Source of the DNA: Rahnella aceris
GTDB taxonomy: Bacteria > Pseudomonadota > Gammaproteobacteria > Enterobacterales > Enterobacteriaceae
Assembly (NCBI RefSeq): GCF_011684115.1
Contig: NZ_JAADJV010000001.1
Span: 124,001-188,000, forward strand
Length of the DNA: 64,000 nt
Reading direction: 5' to 3'
A program made the translations under genes and the position numbers. Each line of letters begins with the position of its first letter. The first letter of the stretch is position 1. Shown here piece after piece: positions 47,574 to 58,186 of this stretch. The notes beneath the pieces were generated by a model that was not told where the DNA came from, did not search any database, and saw only the letters and a list, made by a program, of their open reading frames with translations.

Positions 47574-49933
47574 AGACGTTAAAACACTGGGAGCTTGCCG
47601 GGCAGGATGAAGCAGGCGTGGATTTGCGGGTTGATGGTAAACATCTGTTTTCTCTGCGTGTGCTGGAACAGGGTTTAATCCGCGTATTCATCCAGCGAAA
47701 CGGCGAGCTTGCGCTGGATCGTACCTGGAGTATCGCACCACAAAATGATGCACCATGGGAAGGGCGTGACCGTCTGAGCAACGAAGGTTTTTCAGTGCCG
47801 GGTTATCAGCTCGAACAGGGCGACGATTGCCTGACACTGACCACTGAGGCGCTGCGCGTCACGGTGCATCAGCCGTTGTGGCTGGAGTGGGAATATAAAA
47901 ATGAGGCCGGTGTCTGGCAGCCGCTGGTAAAAGATCGGAAAACCGGTGCGTATATGCTCGGCGTGAAAAACGAAGCATCGGCGCACTATCAGCTGCGTGA
48001 GGCGCAGGATGGCGTGTACGGACTGGGCGAGAAAGCCGGTGATCTCAACCGTAGCGGCCGCCGCTTTGAAATGCGTAATCTGGATGCGATGGGTTATAAC
48101 GCCGCCAGCACCGATCCGCTGTATAAGCATATCCCGTTTACCCTGACGCGGCGCAATGGTGTCAGTTTTGGCGTTTTCTACGACAATCTCAGCAATGTCT
48201 GGCTTGATCTCGGCAATGAACTGGATAATTACCATCTGCCTTACCGTCGTTTCAGTGCCGAAGCGGGCGATCTGGATTACTACCTGTTTGTCGGCCCGAC
48301 GTCACTCGACGTCACCAAAAAGCTGGTGCGCCTGACCGGTAAAACTACCTTTGGGCCGAAATGGAGTCTCGGTTACAGTGGCTCGACCATGTATTACACC
48401 GATGCGCCGGACGCCCAGCAACAGCTGATGAAATTCATCACGCTGTGTCAGCAACATCAAATTCCCTGCGATTCGTTCCAGCTTTCATCGGGTTACACCT
48501 CGATCGGCAACAAGCGCTACGTCTTTAACTGGAACTACGACAAAGTGCCTGAGCCGGAAGTGATGTCGAAAGCGTTTCTTGACGCTGGTATCCGTCTGGC
48601 GGCCAATATCAAACCTTGCCTGTTGCAGGATCACCCGCAATATGAACAGGTTGCTGAGCAGGGTTTATTTATCCGTGACAGCGAAAGCGACGTGCCGGAA
48701 CGCTCAGTATTCTGGGATGACGAAGGTTCCCACCTCGATTTCACTCATCCTGCCGCTGTGCGCTGGTGGCAGAAAGGCGTGACGCAACAGCTGCTCGAAA
48801 AAGGCATCGGTTCGACGTGGAACGACAACAACGAGTATGAAGTCTGGGACAGCGATGCGCGTTGCCACGGTTTTGGCAAGTCTATCGCCATCAAACATAT
48901 CCGTCCGGTGATGCCGCTGCTGATGATGCGTGCGTCGTTTGAAGCGCAGCAAAACTTTGCGCCGGAAATCCGGCCGTATCTGATTTCCCGCTCCGGCTGT
49001 TCCGGCATGCAGCGTTACGTGCAAACCTGGAGCGGTGATAACCGCACTAACTGGCAGACGCTGCGCTACAACACCCGCATGGGGATTGGTATGAGTTTAT
49101 CCGGTTTGTATAACGTCGGGCACGACGTCGGCGGATTCTCAGGGGATAAGCCGGATGCCGAACTGTTTGTCCGCTGGGTGCAAAACGGCGTGATGCATCC
49201 ACGTTTCACCATTCATTCCTGGAATGATGATCACACGGTGAATGAGCCGTGGATGTATCCGCAGGTGACGCCGCTTATTCGTGATGCCATCCGTCTGCGT
49301 TATCGCTTATTGCCTTATTTCTACACCTTGCTGTGGCAGGCTCATGCGGATGACGAGCCGATGCTGCGCCCGACATTCCTCGACCACGAGCACGACAAAA
49401 ACACCTTCGCGGAAACCGATGACTTCCTGATGGGACGTGATTTGCTGGTCGCCAGCGTGGTGGATGAGGGGCAGCGTGAGCGTAATGTTTATCTGCCTGA
49501 TAACGGAATGGGCTGGTGCGATTTCTATACCGGCGAATGGTTTGCGGGCGGGCAGACAATCACCCTCGACGCACCGCTGGACAGATTGCCGCTGCTGGTG
49601 CGCGCCGGTGCTGCATTGCCGCAATCTTGCCGTCTGGCGCATGTTGAGGCCAGTAAAGATATGCTGCGTGAATTGCATGTGTATCCGGCACCGGGTCAGG
49701 TGACATCGTCAGGCATGCTGTTTGAAGATGACGGCGAAAGCCATCGCTGGGAGCAGAATCATGCGCTGTGGCTGAACTGGGATATCGCCAGTGACGATCA
49801 GCGAATCAACATCACGCTGACGCAGCGCGGTGATTTCAAACCAGCGTGGAAAACCCTGAGCATTGTGCTGCCGCAAGGCGAAACGCGTGAAGTTTGGGTG
49901 AATGGCGTGAAGACAAATAACTATAATCTGTAA
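47570..49933 (+). CDS. Glycoside hydrolase family 31 (alpha-glucosidase/alpha-xylosidase)
   Basis: This 787-residue cytoplasmic enzyme has an N-terminal beta domain (YGLGEKAGDLNRSGRRFEMRN), a TIM-barrel with the GH31 nucleophile Asp419 in WNDNNE and the general acid Asp490 in WSGDNRTNW, and C-terminal beta domains. Substrate may be an alpha-glucoside or alpha-xyloside, possibly carrying an acidic group, given the type of transporter in the operon; the sequence alone does not decide. It is translationally coupled to the MFS gene. Confidence 0.9.
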   Translation: MKTLKHWELAGQDEAGVDLRVDGKHLFSLRVLEQGLIRVFIQRNGELALDRTWSIAPQNDAPWEGRDRLSNEGFSVPGYQLEQGDDCLTLTTEALRVTVHQPLWLEWEYKNEAGVWQPLVKDRKTGAYMLGVKNEASAHYQLREAQDGVYGLGEKAGDLNRSGRRFEMRNLDAMGYNAASTDPLYKHIPFTLTRRNGVSFGVFYDNLSNVWLDLGNELDNYHLPYRRFSAEAGDLDYYLFVGPTSLDVTKKLVRLTGKTTFGPKWSLGYSGSTMYYTDAPDAQQQLMKFITLCQQHQIPCDSFQLSSGYTSIGNKRYVFNWNYDKVPEPEVMSKAFLDAGIRLAANIKPCLLQDHPQYEQVAEQGLFIRDSESDVPERSVFWDDEGSHLDFTHPAAVRWWQKGVTQQLLEKGIGSTWNDNNEYEVWDSDARCHGFGKSIAIKHIRPVMPLLMMRASFEAQQNFAPEIRPYLISRSGCSGMQRYVQTWSGDNRTNWQTLRYNTRMGIGMSLSGLYNVGHDVGGFSGDKPDAELFVRWVQNGVMHPRFTIHSWNDDHTVNEPWMYPQVTPLIRDAIRLRYRLLPYFYTLLWQAHADDEPMLRPTFLDHEHDKNTFAETDDFLMGRDLLVASVVDEGQRERNVYLPDNGMGWCDFYTGEWFAGGQTITLDAPLDRLPLLVRAGAALPQSCRLAHVEASKDMLRELHVYPAPGQVTSSGMLFEDDGESHRWEQNHALWLNWDIASDDQRINITLTQRGDFKPAWKTLSIVLPQGETREVWVNGVKTNNYNL

Positions 49934-49985
49934 GCTTTTCAATCTCCTCCCCCTGCGAAGGGGGAGGATGGGGGAAACCTAACGC

Positions 49986-51359
49986 TTATTTAACCGCACG
50001 TTTACGCACCTTCTTCTCTACCACAATCGATTTCACTTCACTTTCAATCCAGCCATCGGCCAGACGTGTTTTCAGTGTATCGCCCGGTGCAGTCTGCGTG
50101 GTTTTCTTCAGCAACGCGCCTTGCGGCGTGGTCGTCACGCTATAGCCGCGGGCGAGTGTCGCCAGCGGACTGACGCCTTCCAGTTGCGTACAGGCAGTAC
50201 CGAAACGCTGACGGCTTTCGGTCAGTTGCGATGACATCGCCTGTTGCAGCCGGTACTGAAGCTGCTGAACCCGCTGCTGGGCGCGGTGAATACGCGGCTG
50301 CGGTTGCTGTTGTGTGAGGCGTTGCTGCAAACGGTCGGTGCGGCGCAGCATCTGACGCAGCTGGTTTTGCATGGCTTCATCAAGACGACGGCGCAATTTG
50401 AACAGCGCCGTTTGCTGACGCGCCAGACGTAAATGCGGATGCTGCTGTTGCAGGCGGTGATTCAGACGCGTGAAGCGCTGCGTCAGTTGTGCGAGATAAT
50501 AATCCATCGCCATTTCGAGGCGCTGCTGCTGCGACTGGATCTGGCGCAGCAATTCCAGCTGATTGCGGCTGATCAGTTCGGCAGCAGCAGACGGCGTCGG
50601 CGCACGTAAATCAGCAACAAAATCGGCAATCGTCACATCGGTTTCGTGGCCGACGGCGCTGACGATCGGAATGCGGCTGGCAAAAATCGCCCGTGCCACG
50701 CGCTCATCGTTAAAGCTCCATAAATCTTCCAGCGAACCGCCACCGCGCCCGACAATCAGGACATCGACTTCTTCCCGAGCGTTAGCCAGCTCAATGGCGC
50801 GGACGATTTGCCCCGGCGCATCCGCGCCCTGAACTGACGTCGGATAAATAATGACGGGTAACGACGGGTCGCGACGCTTTAAGACATTTAACACGTCATG
50901 CAGCGCGGCACCACTGGCGGAGGTGATGACACCCACGCATTTGGCCGGTGAAGGCAGCGGCTGTTTAAACTGCGCATCAAACAGACCTTCGGCGGCCAGT
51001 TGCTGTTTCAGCAGATCGAATTTTTGCTGCAATAAACCGTCGCCGGCTTCCTGCATACTTTCGGCAATCAGCTGATAATCGCCACGTGGCTCATATAAGG
51101 TAATGGTCGCGCGGACTAATACCTGCTGGCCATTTTGCGGGCGGAACGTTGTGCGGCGATTTGTGTTGCGGAACATGGCACATTTGACCTGAGCGCGGTC
51201 ATCTTTGAGCGTAAAATACCAGTGGCCGGAGGACGGCTGAGAGAAGTTTGAAATCTCACCGGAGAGCCAGACCTGACCCATTTCGTTTTCCAGCAACTGT
51301 CGGACCGTCTGATTCAGGCGGCTTACGGTAAAAATAGGAGGCGAAGAAGGTAGCGACAT
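49986..51359 (-). CDS. xseA: Exodeoxyribonuclease VII large subunit
   Basis: This 457-residue protein has an N-terminal OB fold ([26 protein letters not shown]), a catalytic domain ([60 protein letters not shown]) and a long Gln/Arg/Leu-rich coiled coil (about residues 260-390). With XseB it degrades single-stranded DNA. It is divergent from guaB, as in E. coli. Confidence 0.95.
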   Translation of the reverse strand: MSLPSSPPIFTVSRLNQTVRQLLENEMGQVWLSGEISNFSQPSSGHWYFTLKDDRAQVKCAMFRNTNRRTTFRPQNGQQVLVRATITLYEPRGDYQLIAESMQEAGDGLLQQKFDLLKQQLAAEGLFDAQFKQPLPSPAKCVGVITSASGAALHDVLNVLKRRDPSLPVIIYPTSVQGADAPGQIVRAIELANAREEVDVLIVGRGGGSLEDLWSFNDERVARAIFASRIPIVSAVGHETDVTIADFVADLRAPTPSAAAELISRNQLELLRQIQSQQQRLEMAMDYYLAQLTQRFTRLNHRLQQQHPHLRLARQQTALFKLRRRLDEAMQNQLRQMLRRTDRLQQRLTQQQPQPRIHRAQQRVQQLQYRLQQAMSSQLTESRQRFGTACTQLEGVSPLATLARGYSVTTTPQGALLKKTTQTAPGDTLKTRLADGWIESEVKSIVVEKKVRKRAVK

Positions 51360-51527
51360 GTGATCCAGATCAAATTCAAAAACAGAGACTTAATCGAACG
51401 ATACTACATGCCCGCAAAAGGTAATCAAGAAGTTTTTGAAATAGTTCTGGTCGAAATGCCTACTCACCTGTATACTCCCGCTGCAATATTTTATCTTTTC
51501 CGCATCCACCTTGGTGAGATATTGCCC

Positions 51528-52994
51528 ATGCTACGTATCGCAAAAGAAGCACTAACGTTCGACGACGTTCTCCTTGTTCCAGCCCACTCCACAGTTTTGC
51601 CTAATACTGCCGACCTCGGTACTCAACTGACCGCTAAAATCCGTCTGAATATCCCTATGCTGTCCGCAGCGATGGATACCGTGACTGAAGCGAATCTGGC
51701 GATTGCTCTGGCGCAGGAAGGCGGCCTCGGATTCATTCACAAGAACATGTCTATTGAGCGTCAGGCGGAAGAAGTCCGTCGCGTGAAGAAGCATGAAAGC
51801 GGCGTTGTTGCTGACCCTAAAACCGTCACGCCATCGACCACTTTGCGTCAGGTTAAAGAACTCACTGAAATTAACGGTTTTGCCGGTTATCCGGTCGTGA
51901 CTGAAGAAAACGAACTGGTCGGTATTATTACCGGTCGTGACGTGCGCTTCGTGACCGATCTGGAACAGCCTGTCACTGCGGTCATGACGCCGAAAGAACG
52001 TCTGGTCACCGTCAAAGAAGGCGAAGCCCGCGAAGTCGTGCTGCAAAAAATGCACGAAAAACGTGTAGAGAAAGCGCTGGTGGTTGACGCGCAATTCCAT
52101 CTGCTCGGTATGATCACCGTAAAAGACTTCCAGAAAGCCGAACGTAAACCGAATGCCTGTAAAGATGAGCAGGGCAGCCTGCGCGTCGGTGCAGCGGTTG
52201 GTGCGGGCGCGGGCAACGAAGAACGTATCGATGCGCTGGTTGCTGCCGGTGTTGACGTCCTGCTGATCGACTCCTCTCACGGCCATTCCGAAGGCGTTCT
52301 GGAACGTATCCGCGCAACCCGCGCAAAATACCCGGATCTGCAAATCATTGGCGGTAACGTTGCGACTGGCGCAGGTGCTCTGGCATTGGCGAAAGCAGGC
52401 GTGAGCGCGGTGAAAGTCGGTATCGGTCCTGGCTCCATCTGTACCACCCGTATCGTGACCGGCGTGGGTGTTCCGCAAATTACCGCCGTTTCTGACGCGG
52501 TTGAAGCGCTGGAAGGCACCGGTATTCCGGTTATCGCTGACGGCGGTATCCGCTTCTCCGGCGACATCGCAAAAGCTATCGCTGCCGGCGCAAGCTGTGT
52601 GATGGTCGGCGGGATGCTGGCGGGTACTGAAGAATCTCCGGGCGAAATCGAGCTGTATCAGGGCCGTTCATACAAATCTTACCGCGGCATGGGTTCTCTG
52701 GGCGCGATGTCCAAAGGCTCTTCAGACCGTTACTTCCAGACTGATAACGCTGCTGACAAACTGGTACCGGAAGGTATCGAAGGTCGCGTGGCGTATAAAG
52801 GCCGTCTGAAAGAGATCATCCACCAGCAAATGGGCGGTCTGCGCTCCTGTATGGGGCTGACCGGTTGTGCTACCATCGACGACCTGCGCACCAAGGCTGA
52901 GTTTGTCCGCATCAGCGGTGCCGGGATCCAGGAAAGCCACGTACATGACGTGACGATTACCAAAGAGTCACCGAACTACCGCATGGGATCCTGA
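51528..52994 (+). CDS. guaB: IMP dehydrogenase
   Basis: This 488-residue enzyme oxidises IMP to XMP, the first step of GMP synthesis. It has two CBS domains (about residues 92-205) inserted in the TIM barrel, the catalytic Cys in GPGSICTTR and a C-terminal flap (RGMGSLGAM). ATG 51528 ([18 protein letters not shown]) matches E. coli; the 56-codon longer frame would overlap the xseA start region. TATACT at 51471-51476 may be its -10. Confidence 0.97.
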   Translation: MLRIAKEALTFDDVLLVPAHSTVLPNTADLGTQLTAKIRLNIPMLSAAMDTVTEANLAIALAQEGGLGFIHKNMSIERQAEEVRRVKKHESGVVADPKTVTPSTTLRQVKELTEINGFAGYPVVTEENELVGIITGRDVRFVTDLEQPVTAVMTPKERLVTVKEGEAREVVLQKMHEKRVEKALVVDAQFHLLGMITVKDFQKAERKPNACKDEQGSLRVGAAVGAGAGNEERIDALVAAGVDVLLIDSSHGHSEGVLERIRATRAKYPDLQIIGGNVATGAGALALAKAGVSAVKVGIGPGSICTTRIVTGVGVPQITAVSDAVEALEGTGIPVIADGGIRFSGDIAKAIAAGASCVMVGGMLAGTEESPGEIELYQGRSYKSYRGMGSLGAMSKGSSDRYFQTDNAADKLVPEGIEGRVAYKGRLKEIIHQQMGGLRSCMGLTGCATIDDLRTKAEFVRISGAGIQESHVHDVTITKESPNYRMGS

Positions 52995-53000
52995 CCCTAA

Positions 53001-53034
53001 AGACAGCGAGCTAAAGGCTCGCTGTCTGCTTTTA
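53001..53034 (+). terminator. Hairpin between guaB and guaA
   Basis: AGACAGCGAGC and GCTCGCTGTCT form a perfect 11-bp stem around TAAAG, followed by GCTTTTAAG. It could partly terminate the guaBA transcript or stabilise the guaB message. Confidence 0.65.
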
Positions 53035-53098
53035 AGATTGTTAGAAAATTTAACCTGTTGTTTTAACGCTTTTATTGCTTTCTGGAAAACGCCCCCTC

Positions 53099-54676
53099 AT
53101 GAGCGAAAATATTCACAAGCACCGTATCCTGATCCTCGATTTCGGCTCCCAGTACACCCAACTTGTTGCGCGCCGCGTGCGTGAACTGGGTGTCTATTGC
53201 GAACTCTGGGCCTGGGACGTAACCGAAGCCCAAATCCGCGAATTCAATCCGAACGGGATCATCCTGTCCGGCGGCCCGGAAAGTACCACCGAGCATGACA
53301 GCCCGCGTGCACCAGACTATGTCTTCGAAGCCGGTGTACCGGTTCTGGGCGTCTGCTACGGCATGCAAACCATGGCGATGCAGTTAGGCGGCCATGTTGA
53401 AGGCTCTAACGAGCGCGAATTTGGTTATGCGCAGGTTGAAGTTCAGACTGAAAGTGCGCTGATCCGTGACATTCAGGATGCCCTGAGTGAGAACAACAAA
53501 CCGTTGCTCGACGTCTGGATGAGCCACGGCGATAAAGTGACGGCCATCCCGTCTGATTTTGTGACCGTTGCCAGCACTGAGACTTGCCCGTTTGCCATTA
53601 TGGCCAACGAAGAAAAACGCTTCTACGGTGTGCAGTTCCACCCGGAAGTGACGCATACCCGTCAGGGCCTGCGTATGCTCGAACGTTTCATCATGGATAT
53701 CTGCGAGTGCGAAGCCCTGTGGACGCCGGCAAAAATCATTGAAGATGCCGTTGAACGTCTGCGTGTGCAGATTGGCGACGATCATGTGATCCTCGGCCTG
53801 TCCGGTGGCGTTGACTCTTCCGTGACCGCCATGTTGCTGCACCGCGCCATTGGCGACCGTCTGACTTGCGTGTTCGTCGATAACGGTCTGCTGCGTCTTA
53901 ACGAAGCAGATCAGGTGCTGGAAATGTTCGGTGACCGTTTCGGTCTGAACATCGTTCATGTCGCTGCGGAAGAGCGCTTCCTGTCTGCGCTGGCAGGCGT
54001 TGATGAACCTGAGGCCAAACGTAAAATCATCGGCCGCGTCTTTGTTGAAGTGTTCGATGAAGAAGCCTGCAAGCAGGATGAAGTGAAATGGCTGGCGCAG
54101 GGCACCATCTACCCTGACGTGATTGAATCCGCAGCCTCGGCCACCGGTAAAGCGCACGTGATCAAATCGCACCACAACGTGGGCGGTTTGCCGAAAGAAA
54201 TGAAACTGGGTCTGGTTGAGCCGCTGAAAGAACTGTTCAAAGACGAAGTACGTAAAATCGGTCTGGAACTCGGCCTGCCGTATGACATGCTTTACCGTCA
54301 CCCGTTCCCGGGGCCGGGTCTGGGCGTTCGCGTGCTGGGCGAAGTGAAGAAAGAATACTGCGACCTGCTGCGTCGCGCCGATGCTATCTTCATCGAAGAA
54401 CTGCATAAAGCCGACCTGTATAACAAAGTCAGCCAGGCCTTCACCGTCTTCCTGCCTGTCCGCTCCGTTGGTGTGATGGGCGATGGCCGTAAATACGACT
54501 GGGTCGTTTCTCTGCGTGCAGTAGAAACCATCGATTTCATGACCGCGCACTGGGCACACCTGCCGTACGATTTCCTTGGCCGCTGCTCCAATCGCATCAT
54601 CAACGAAGTCGACGGTATCTCCCGCGTTGTCTATGATATCTCGGGCAAACCACCGGCAACGATTGAGTGGGAATGA
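53099..54676 (+). CDS. guaA: GMP synthase (glutamine-hydrolysing)
   Basis: This 525-residue enzyme aminates XMP to GMP. The class I glutamine amidotransferase domain has GVCYGMQ (catalytic Cys) and QFHPEVTHT (His/Glu), followed by an ATP pyrophosphatase domain with [10 protein letters not shown] and a dimerisation domain ending [12 protein letters not shown] 53099 matches E. coli. It follows guaB after 104 nt containing a hairpin. Confidence 0.98.
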   Translation: MSENIHKHRILILDFGSQYTQLVARRVRELGVYCELWAWDVTEAQIREFNPNGIILSGGPESTTEHDSPRAPDYVFEAGVPVLGVCYGMQTMAMQLGGHVEGSNEREFGYAQVEVQTESALIRDIQDALSENNKPLLDVWMSHGDKVTAIPSDFVTVASTETCPFAIMANEEKRFYGVQFHPEVTHTRQGLRMLERFIMDICECEALWTPAKIIEDAVERLRVQIGDDHVILGLSGGVDSSVTAMLLHRAIGDRLTCVFVDNGLLRLNEADQVLEMFGDRFGLNIVHVAAEERFLSALAGVDEPEAKRKIIGRVFVEVFDEEACKQDEVKWLAQGTIYPDVIESAASATGKAHVIKSHHNVGGLPKEMKLGLVEPLKELFKDEVRKIGLELGLPYDMLYRHPFPGPGLGVRVLGEVKKEYCDLLRRADAIFIEELHKADLYNKVSQAFTVFLPVRSVGVMGDGRKYDWVVSLRAVETIDFMTAHWAHLPYDFLGRCSNRIINEVDGISRVVYDISGKPPATIEWE

Positions 54677-54722
54677 TTTCGCGTCTGGCAACAGCCTGCA
54701 CGTTAAAGCAATAAATACCTCT

Positions 54723-54748
54723 AAGCCCGCGTAAATGCGGGCTTTTTG
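54723..54748 (+). terminator. guaA terminator
   Basis: AAGCCCGC and GCGGGCTT form an 8-bp stem with GTAAAT loop and a T-run. Confidence 0.8.
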
Positions 54749-54929
54749 ATATCTGTCAGATATCAGACGGCTGTTTCAACCTTATCATGTGATTCTTTCC
54801 ATAGTTTATTCAACTGTACCTGTACTATCTTTAACCGGTGGTGCAAAACGATGCAGTGCTAATGGACGACGGATATCTATCGTAAAGGTAGTCGTACTCA
54901 CTCTTATATTCAGGCCTTATAGTTTCTCT

Positions 54930-56264
54930 ATGGAATCGAATCCTCACGCGCCGTTGGCCAGTTTTATTGATCTCATGATGGATGCTGTTTTTGCGGTTGA
55001 TGCCCATGCCAATATCGTTTTTGCGAGTGCATCATGCGAACGTATCTTTGGCTATACGCCGAAAGAAATGATCGGCAAAAACATGTTTGACATGATGCTG
55101 CCTGAAGATCGGGAAATAACCCGAAACTCGGTGGTGGGGATCATGTCTGGCAATCCTCAGTTTCATTTTGAGAACCGTTACATTCATAAGAATGGACAAG
55201 TAGTCAACATCATGTGGACGGCACGCTGGTCACCGGCTGATCAATTGCGCATTGGTGTTGCCCGAGATATTACCGAACGCAAACGATCCGAATTGTTGCA
55301 GTCTGCGCTTTATTCTATTTCTGAAGCTGCACATACCGCCGAAGATTTACTCAAGTTATTCCAGCGTATTCATGAGATCGTCGGCACGCTGCTGCCCGTC
55401 GATAATTTCTCGGTGACGCTCTACGATGATGAAACCGGTAAACTTAGCTTCCCTTATCATGTGGATCAGTTTCTGCCGAGGCCAGACCCCTTTACCCTGA
55501 TCCCAGGTACGTTCTACGCAGAGATTATTCATACCGGTCTGCCGCTGCTGCTCACACCTGAAACGATGGTTGCCCGCATGGAAGAATTGCGGGTCTCTTT
55601 TGGCATGAATCCATTCTGCTGGCTGGGTGTTCCGCTCAAGTCGCATAAGGGCACGATTGGCGTGCTTATGGTCAAAAGCTACCCGGGTGGTGTGTGCTAC
55701 AACGAACAGGATCAGGAGTTACTGCAGTTCGTTTCGACTCAAATAGCGACTGTCATTGAGCGTCAGCAAATGCAGGCTCGGCTGCAGTATATGGCGCAGT
55801 ATGATCCACTGACCGACCTCCCGAACCGTGGTTTTTTGCATGACCGCCTGAAAGTCGCGCTCTCAACAGCACGTCGGGAGCAAGGTCAGTTGTCGCTGTT
55901 GTACATTGATCTCGACAAATTTAAACAGGTTAACGATACGCTTGGCCATGGTATTGGGGATTTACTGCTGCAGGGGGCCGCTGCGCGCCTGAAGTTGTGT
56001 GTGCGCGAATCGGACACCGTCGCTCGTGTCGGCGGCGATGAGTTTGTGATTTTGCTTCAGGGGGTTTCCTTACCCGCGTCTGCTCGGGTAGCAGAGAAAA
56101 TCCGTGACGCTTTCAATCCTCCTTTTACCCTGGAAGGCCACAGTTTGACCATCACGCCCAGTATCGGAATCGCACTCTATCCGGAGCATGGTAACGATGA
56201 ACGTCAGCTTCTCGAATATGCCGACAACGCCATGTATTTAGCCAAAAACGGCAAAGCGCATTGA
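54930..56264 (+). CDS. PAS-GAF-GGDEF diguanylate cyclase
   Basis: This 444-residue cytoplasmic protein has a PAS domain (about 10-120, VDAHANIVFASASCERIFGY, DITERKRSEL), a GAF domain (about 140-275, FGMNPFCWLGVPLKSHKGTIGVLMV) and a GGDEF domain (DPLTDLPNRGFLHDRL, IDLDKFKQVNDTLGHGIGD). The active site GGDEF is intact at 368-372, and the product-inhibition site RESD is at 359-362, five residues upstream, so it should make cyclic di-GMP with feedback control. No membrane segment is visible. ATG 54930 (MESNPHAPLASF) starts the PAS domain cleanly. It stands alone downstream of guaA. Confidence 0.9.
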   Translation: MESNPHAPLASFIDLMMDAVFAVDAHANIVFASASCERIFGYTPKEMIGKNMFDMMLPEDREITRNSVVGIMSGNPQFHFENRYIHKNGQVVNIMWTARWSPADQLRIGVARDITERKRSELLQSALYSISEAAHTAEDLLKLFQRIHEIVGTLLPVDNFSVTLYDDETGKLSFPYHVDQFLPRPDPFTLIPGTFYAEIIHTGLPLLLTPETMVARMEELRVSFGMNPFCWLGVPLKSHKGTIGVLMVKSYPGGVCYNEQDQELLQFVSTQIATVIERQQMQARLQYMAQYDPLTDLPNRGFLHDRLKVALSTARREQGQLSLLYIDLDKFKQVNDTLGHGIGDLLLQGAAARLKLCVRESDTVARVGGDEFVILLQGVSLPASARVAEKIRDAFNPPFTLEGHSLTITPSIGIALYPEHGNDERQLLEYADNAMYLAKNGKAH

Positions 56265-56325
56265 GAAAATAGCGATCAAATGGGAATAAGTTTTAGAGAC
56301 ATCTGCTATTTAAAATCCACAAAAC

Positions 56326-56360
56326 GCCAGTGTGATTAAATTATCCACTGGCATTTTTTA
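56326..56360 (+). terminator. Terminator after the diguanylate cyclase gene
   Basis: GCCAGTG and CACTGGC form a 7-bp stem, extended by flanking A/T pairs, followed by ATTTTTTA. Confidence 0.65.
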
Positions 56361-56382
56361 TGCCTGAAATTCTCTCAGATCG

Positions 56383-57156
56383 TTATTTCAAATGCGCCGC
56401 AAACCCATTTTTCTCCGGCGCAATTTCCGGTTTCAATATCAGTGACGGAATAGCGTAATCGCCGCCATTCTGCTGGCGGAATGAAATGGGTGTCGCGCTT
56501 TCTAATGTATCCAGCCGGTGAGACATCTCCGCGCAAATTTGCGCATAGCGGGTTTCATCCATGCGTCCGGTGCGGTAGAACACCAGCGGCGGCAGTACGC
56601 TGAAGCCCGGATAGTGCAGGATGCCGTGATGGATCGGGAACAGCAGCTCGTCGATAGGGCCATTAATCCCACGCGCACTGTAATGCGGTTCCCACCCGCC
56701 GGTCGTGACCATCAGCATGGCGCGTTTACCGGCCATTTTGCCTTCTCCGTAACGGTCGCCCCAGTGCGTGTCGGAATGTTCACCGACACCGTAAGCAAAT
56801 CCGTAGGCATAAACGCGTTCCACCCAGCCTTTCATAATCGCGGGCATTGAAAACCACCATAGCGGGAACTGAAATATCACGGTATCAGCCCACTGTAATT
56901 TTTCCTGTTCGGCGCCAATGTCATGGCTTTGCGTGCCATTCTGGTAAGCGCGCTGTGAATCCTGCGAAGGTTGAAAAGGCCCTGGTGAAGGCTCGGTGTT
57001 ATCTCCGGCATCCAGCGCAGCTTTCCATTGCATGGCATACAAATCCGATATCTGCACATTGTGCCCGGCGGCCTGCAGGTGACTGACCGCAAAATCTTTC
57101 AGCGAGCCGTTCAGTGATTGTGATTCAGGGTGGGCATAGACGATCAATACATTCAT
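56383..57156 (-). CDS. NAD(P)H:quinone oxidoreductase (flavodoxin-like fold)
   Basis: This 257-residue protein begins MNVLIVYAHPESQSLNGSLKD, the FMN/FAD site of the NQO1/KefF/MdaB-like family, with WADTVIFQFPLWWFSMPAIMKGWVERV (active-site loop) and MLMVTTGGWEPHYS. It should reduce quinones by two electrons in the cytoplasm. It is divergent from a LysR gene 85 nt away, which probably controls it. Confidence 0.87.
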   Translation of the reverse strand: MNVLIVYAHPESQSLNGSLKDFAVSHLQAAGHNVQISDLYAMQWKAALDAGDNTEPSPGPFQPSQDSQRAYQNGTQSHDIGAEQEKLQWADTVIFQFPLWWFSMPAIMKGWVERVYAYGFAYGVGEHSDTHWGDRYGEGKMAGKRAMLMVTTGGWEPHYSARGINGPIDELLFPIHHGILHYPGFSVLPPLVFYRTGRMDETRYAQICAEMSHRLDTLESATPISFRQQNGGDYAIPSLILKPEIAPEKNGFAAHLK

Positions 57157-57241
57157 GACGAATTCTCCGCTAAGTGGTAAACGCAGAGTAGGTTGTTGTC
57201 AGGTATAGTTGAAATGAATTGATCATATAGCAGGTATAGCG

Positions 57242-58135
57242 ATGAGTAATTTCGGCCGTTTGGATCTCAATTTGTTGCTGACGCTGGATGTCCTGCTCGC
57301 CGAGCAAAACGTCACGCGTACGGCGCAACGCCGTAATCTTTCACAACCTTCAGTCAGCGTTCAGCTCGCGAAGTTGCGGGAATTTTTTGATGACCCTTTG
57401 CTGCTGCCGGGTCCACGGGGGATGCGTCCGACCGCGCGTGCTGATGAATTACGTGAGCCGCTGCGACGGGCACTGGCCGCGCTGGACCAGGCCGTGTCTG
57501 CGGGTGAAGTGTTTGACCCCTCGACGGCAAAGAATACCTGGAATCTGGGGGCGGCAGATTATGGCGAATCGACCATTGTGCTACCCGCGTTACGGGCATT
57601 ACGTAGAGCCGCACCTTCTGCACGGCTGGCTATTTTTGAAACGTCACCTGCGCGGATTATCCGCAAAATGGAGCAGGGTACGCTGGATCTCGCATTCCAT
57701 ACCGGCGAGGCGGTGATGAATGGCCTGCACAGCCGATTATTGTTTGCTGAACGTTATGTTTTGGTGAGCAGAAAAGGACATCCGCAGGTTAAAGGCGAGA
57801 TATCGCGTTCAGCGTTTTGCGCACTGGAACATGTGATCGTTTCACCTGATGGTGGGGGTTTCTATGGCAATACTGACATCGCGCTGGCGGCCACTGGATT
57901 ATCGCGCCGCGTCGTCATGTCCGTGCCGCATTTCCTGTTTGTCGTTCAGGTGCTGATGACCACTGATCTGGTGGCGATGTTGCCGGAACGTCTGGTACGT
58001 GGAAATCCTGCTTTGCAGGTTACTACACCGCCGCTGGATGTTTCGGGGTTCGAGATGTACATGGTCTGGCACGAGCGCGCTCATCGTGATCCTGCACATC
58101 AGTGGCTGCGTGAGTTTATCGCTGATTCAGTCTGA
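57242..58135 (+). CDS. LysR-type transcriptional regulator
   Basis: This 297-residue regulator has the N-terminal winged helix-turn-helix (NVTRTAQRRNLSQPSVSVQLAKLREFFDDPLLLP) and a C-terminal effector domain. It is divergent from the quinone reductase gene; LysR genes of this type often respond to an aromatic or electrophilic ligand and activate the neighbour. The ligand is unknown. Confidence 0.9.
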   Translation: MSNFGRLDLNLLLTLDVLLAEQNVTRTAQRRNLSQPSVSVQLAKLREFFDDPLLLPGPRGMRPTARADELREPLRRALAALDQAVSAGEVFDPSTAKNTWNLGAADYGESTIVLPALRALRRAAPSARLAIFETSPARIIRKMEQGTLDLAFHTGEAVMNGLHSRLLFAERYVLVSRKGHPQVKGEISRSAFCALEHVIVSPDGGGFYGNTDIALAATGLSRRVVMSVPHFLFVVQVLMTTDLVAMLPERLVRGNPALQVTTPPLDVSGFEMYMVWHERAHRDPAHQWLREFIADSV

Positions 58136-58159
58136 AAAAAGGCAGCCTTACGACTGCCT
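58134..58159 (-). terminator. Terminator of the DUF3313 lipoprotein gene
   Basis: AGGCAG and CTGCCT pair around an 8-nt loop; on the minus strand a six-T run follows. It lies between the two convergent genes. Confidence 0.55.
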
Positions 58160-58186
58160 GTGTCTGAAGGTGCGGAAAACCGGAAC

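Noticed and set aside
47792..48235. Antisense frames within the GH31 gene
   Set aside because: No coding signature; shadows of a strong gene.
53384..54691. A 435-residue open frame antisense to guaA
   Set aside because: It is the shadow of a highly expressed GC-biased gene; the translation has no recognisable domain and guaA is certain.
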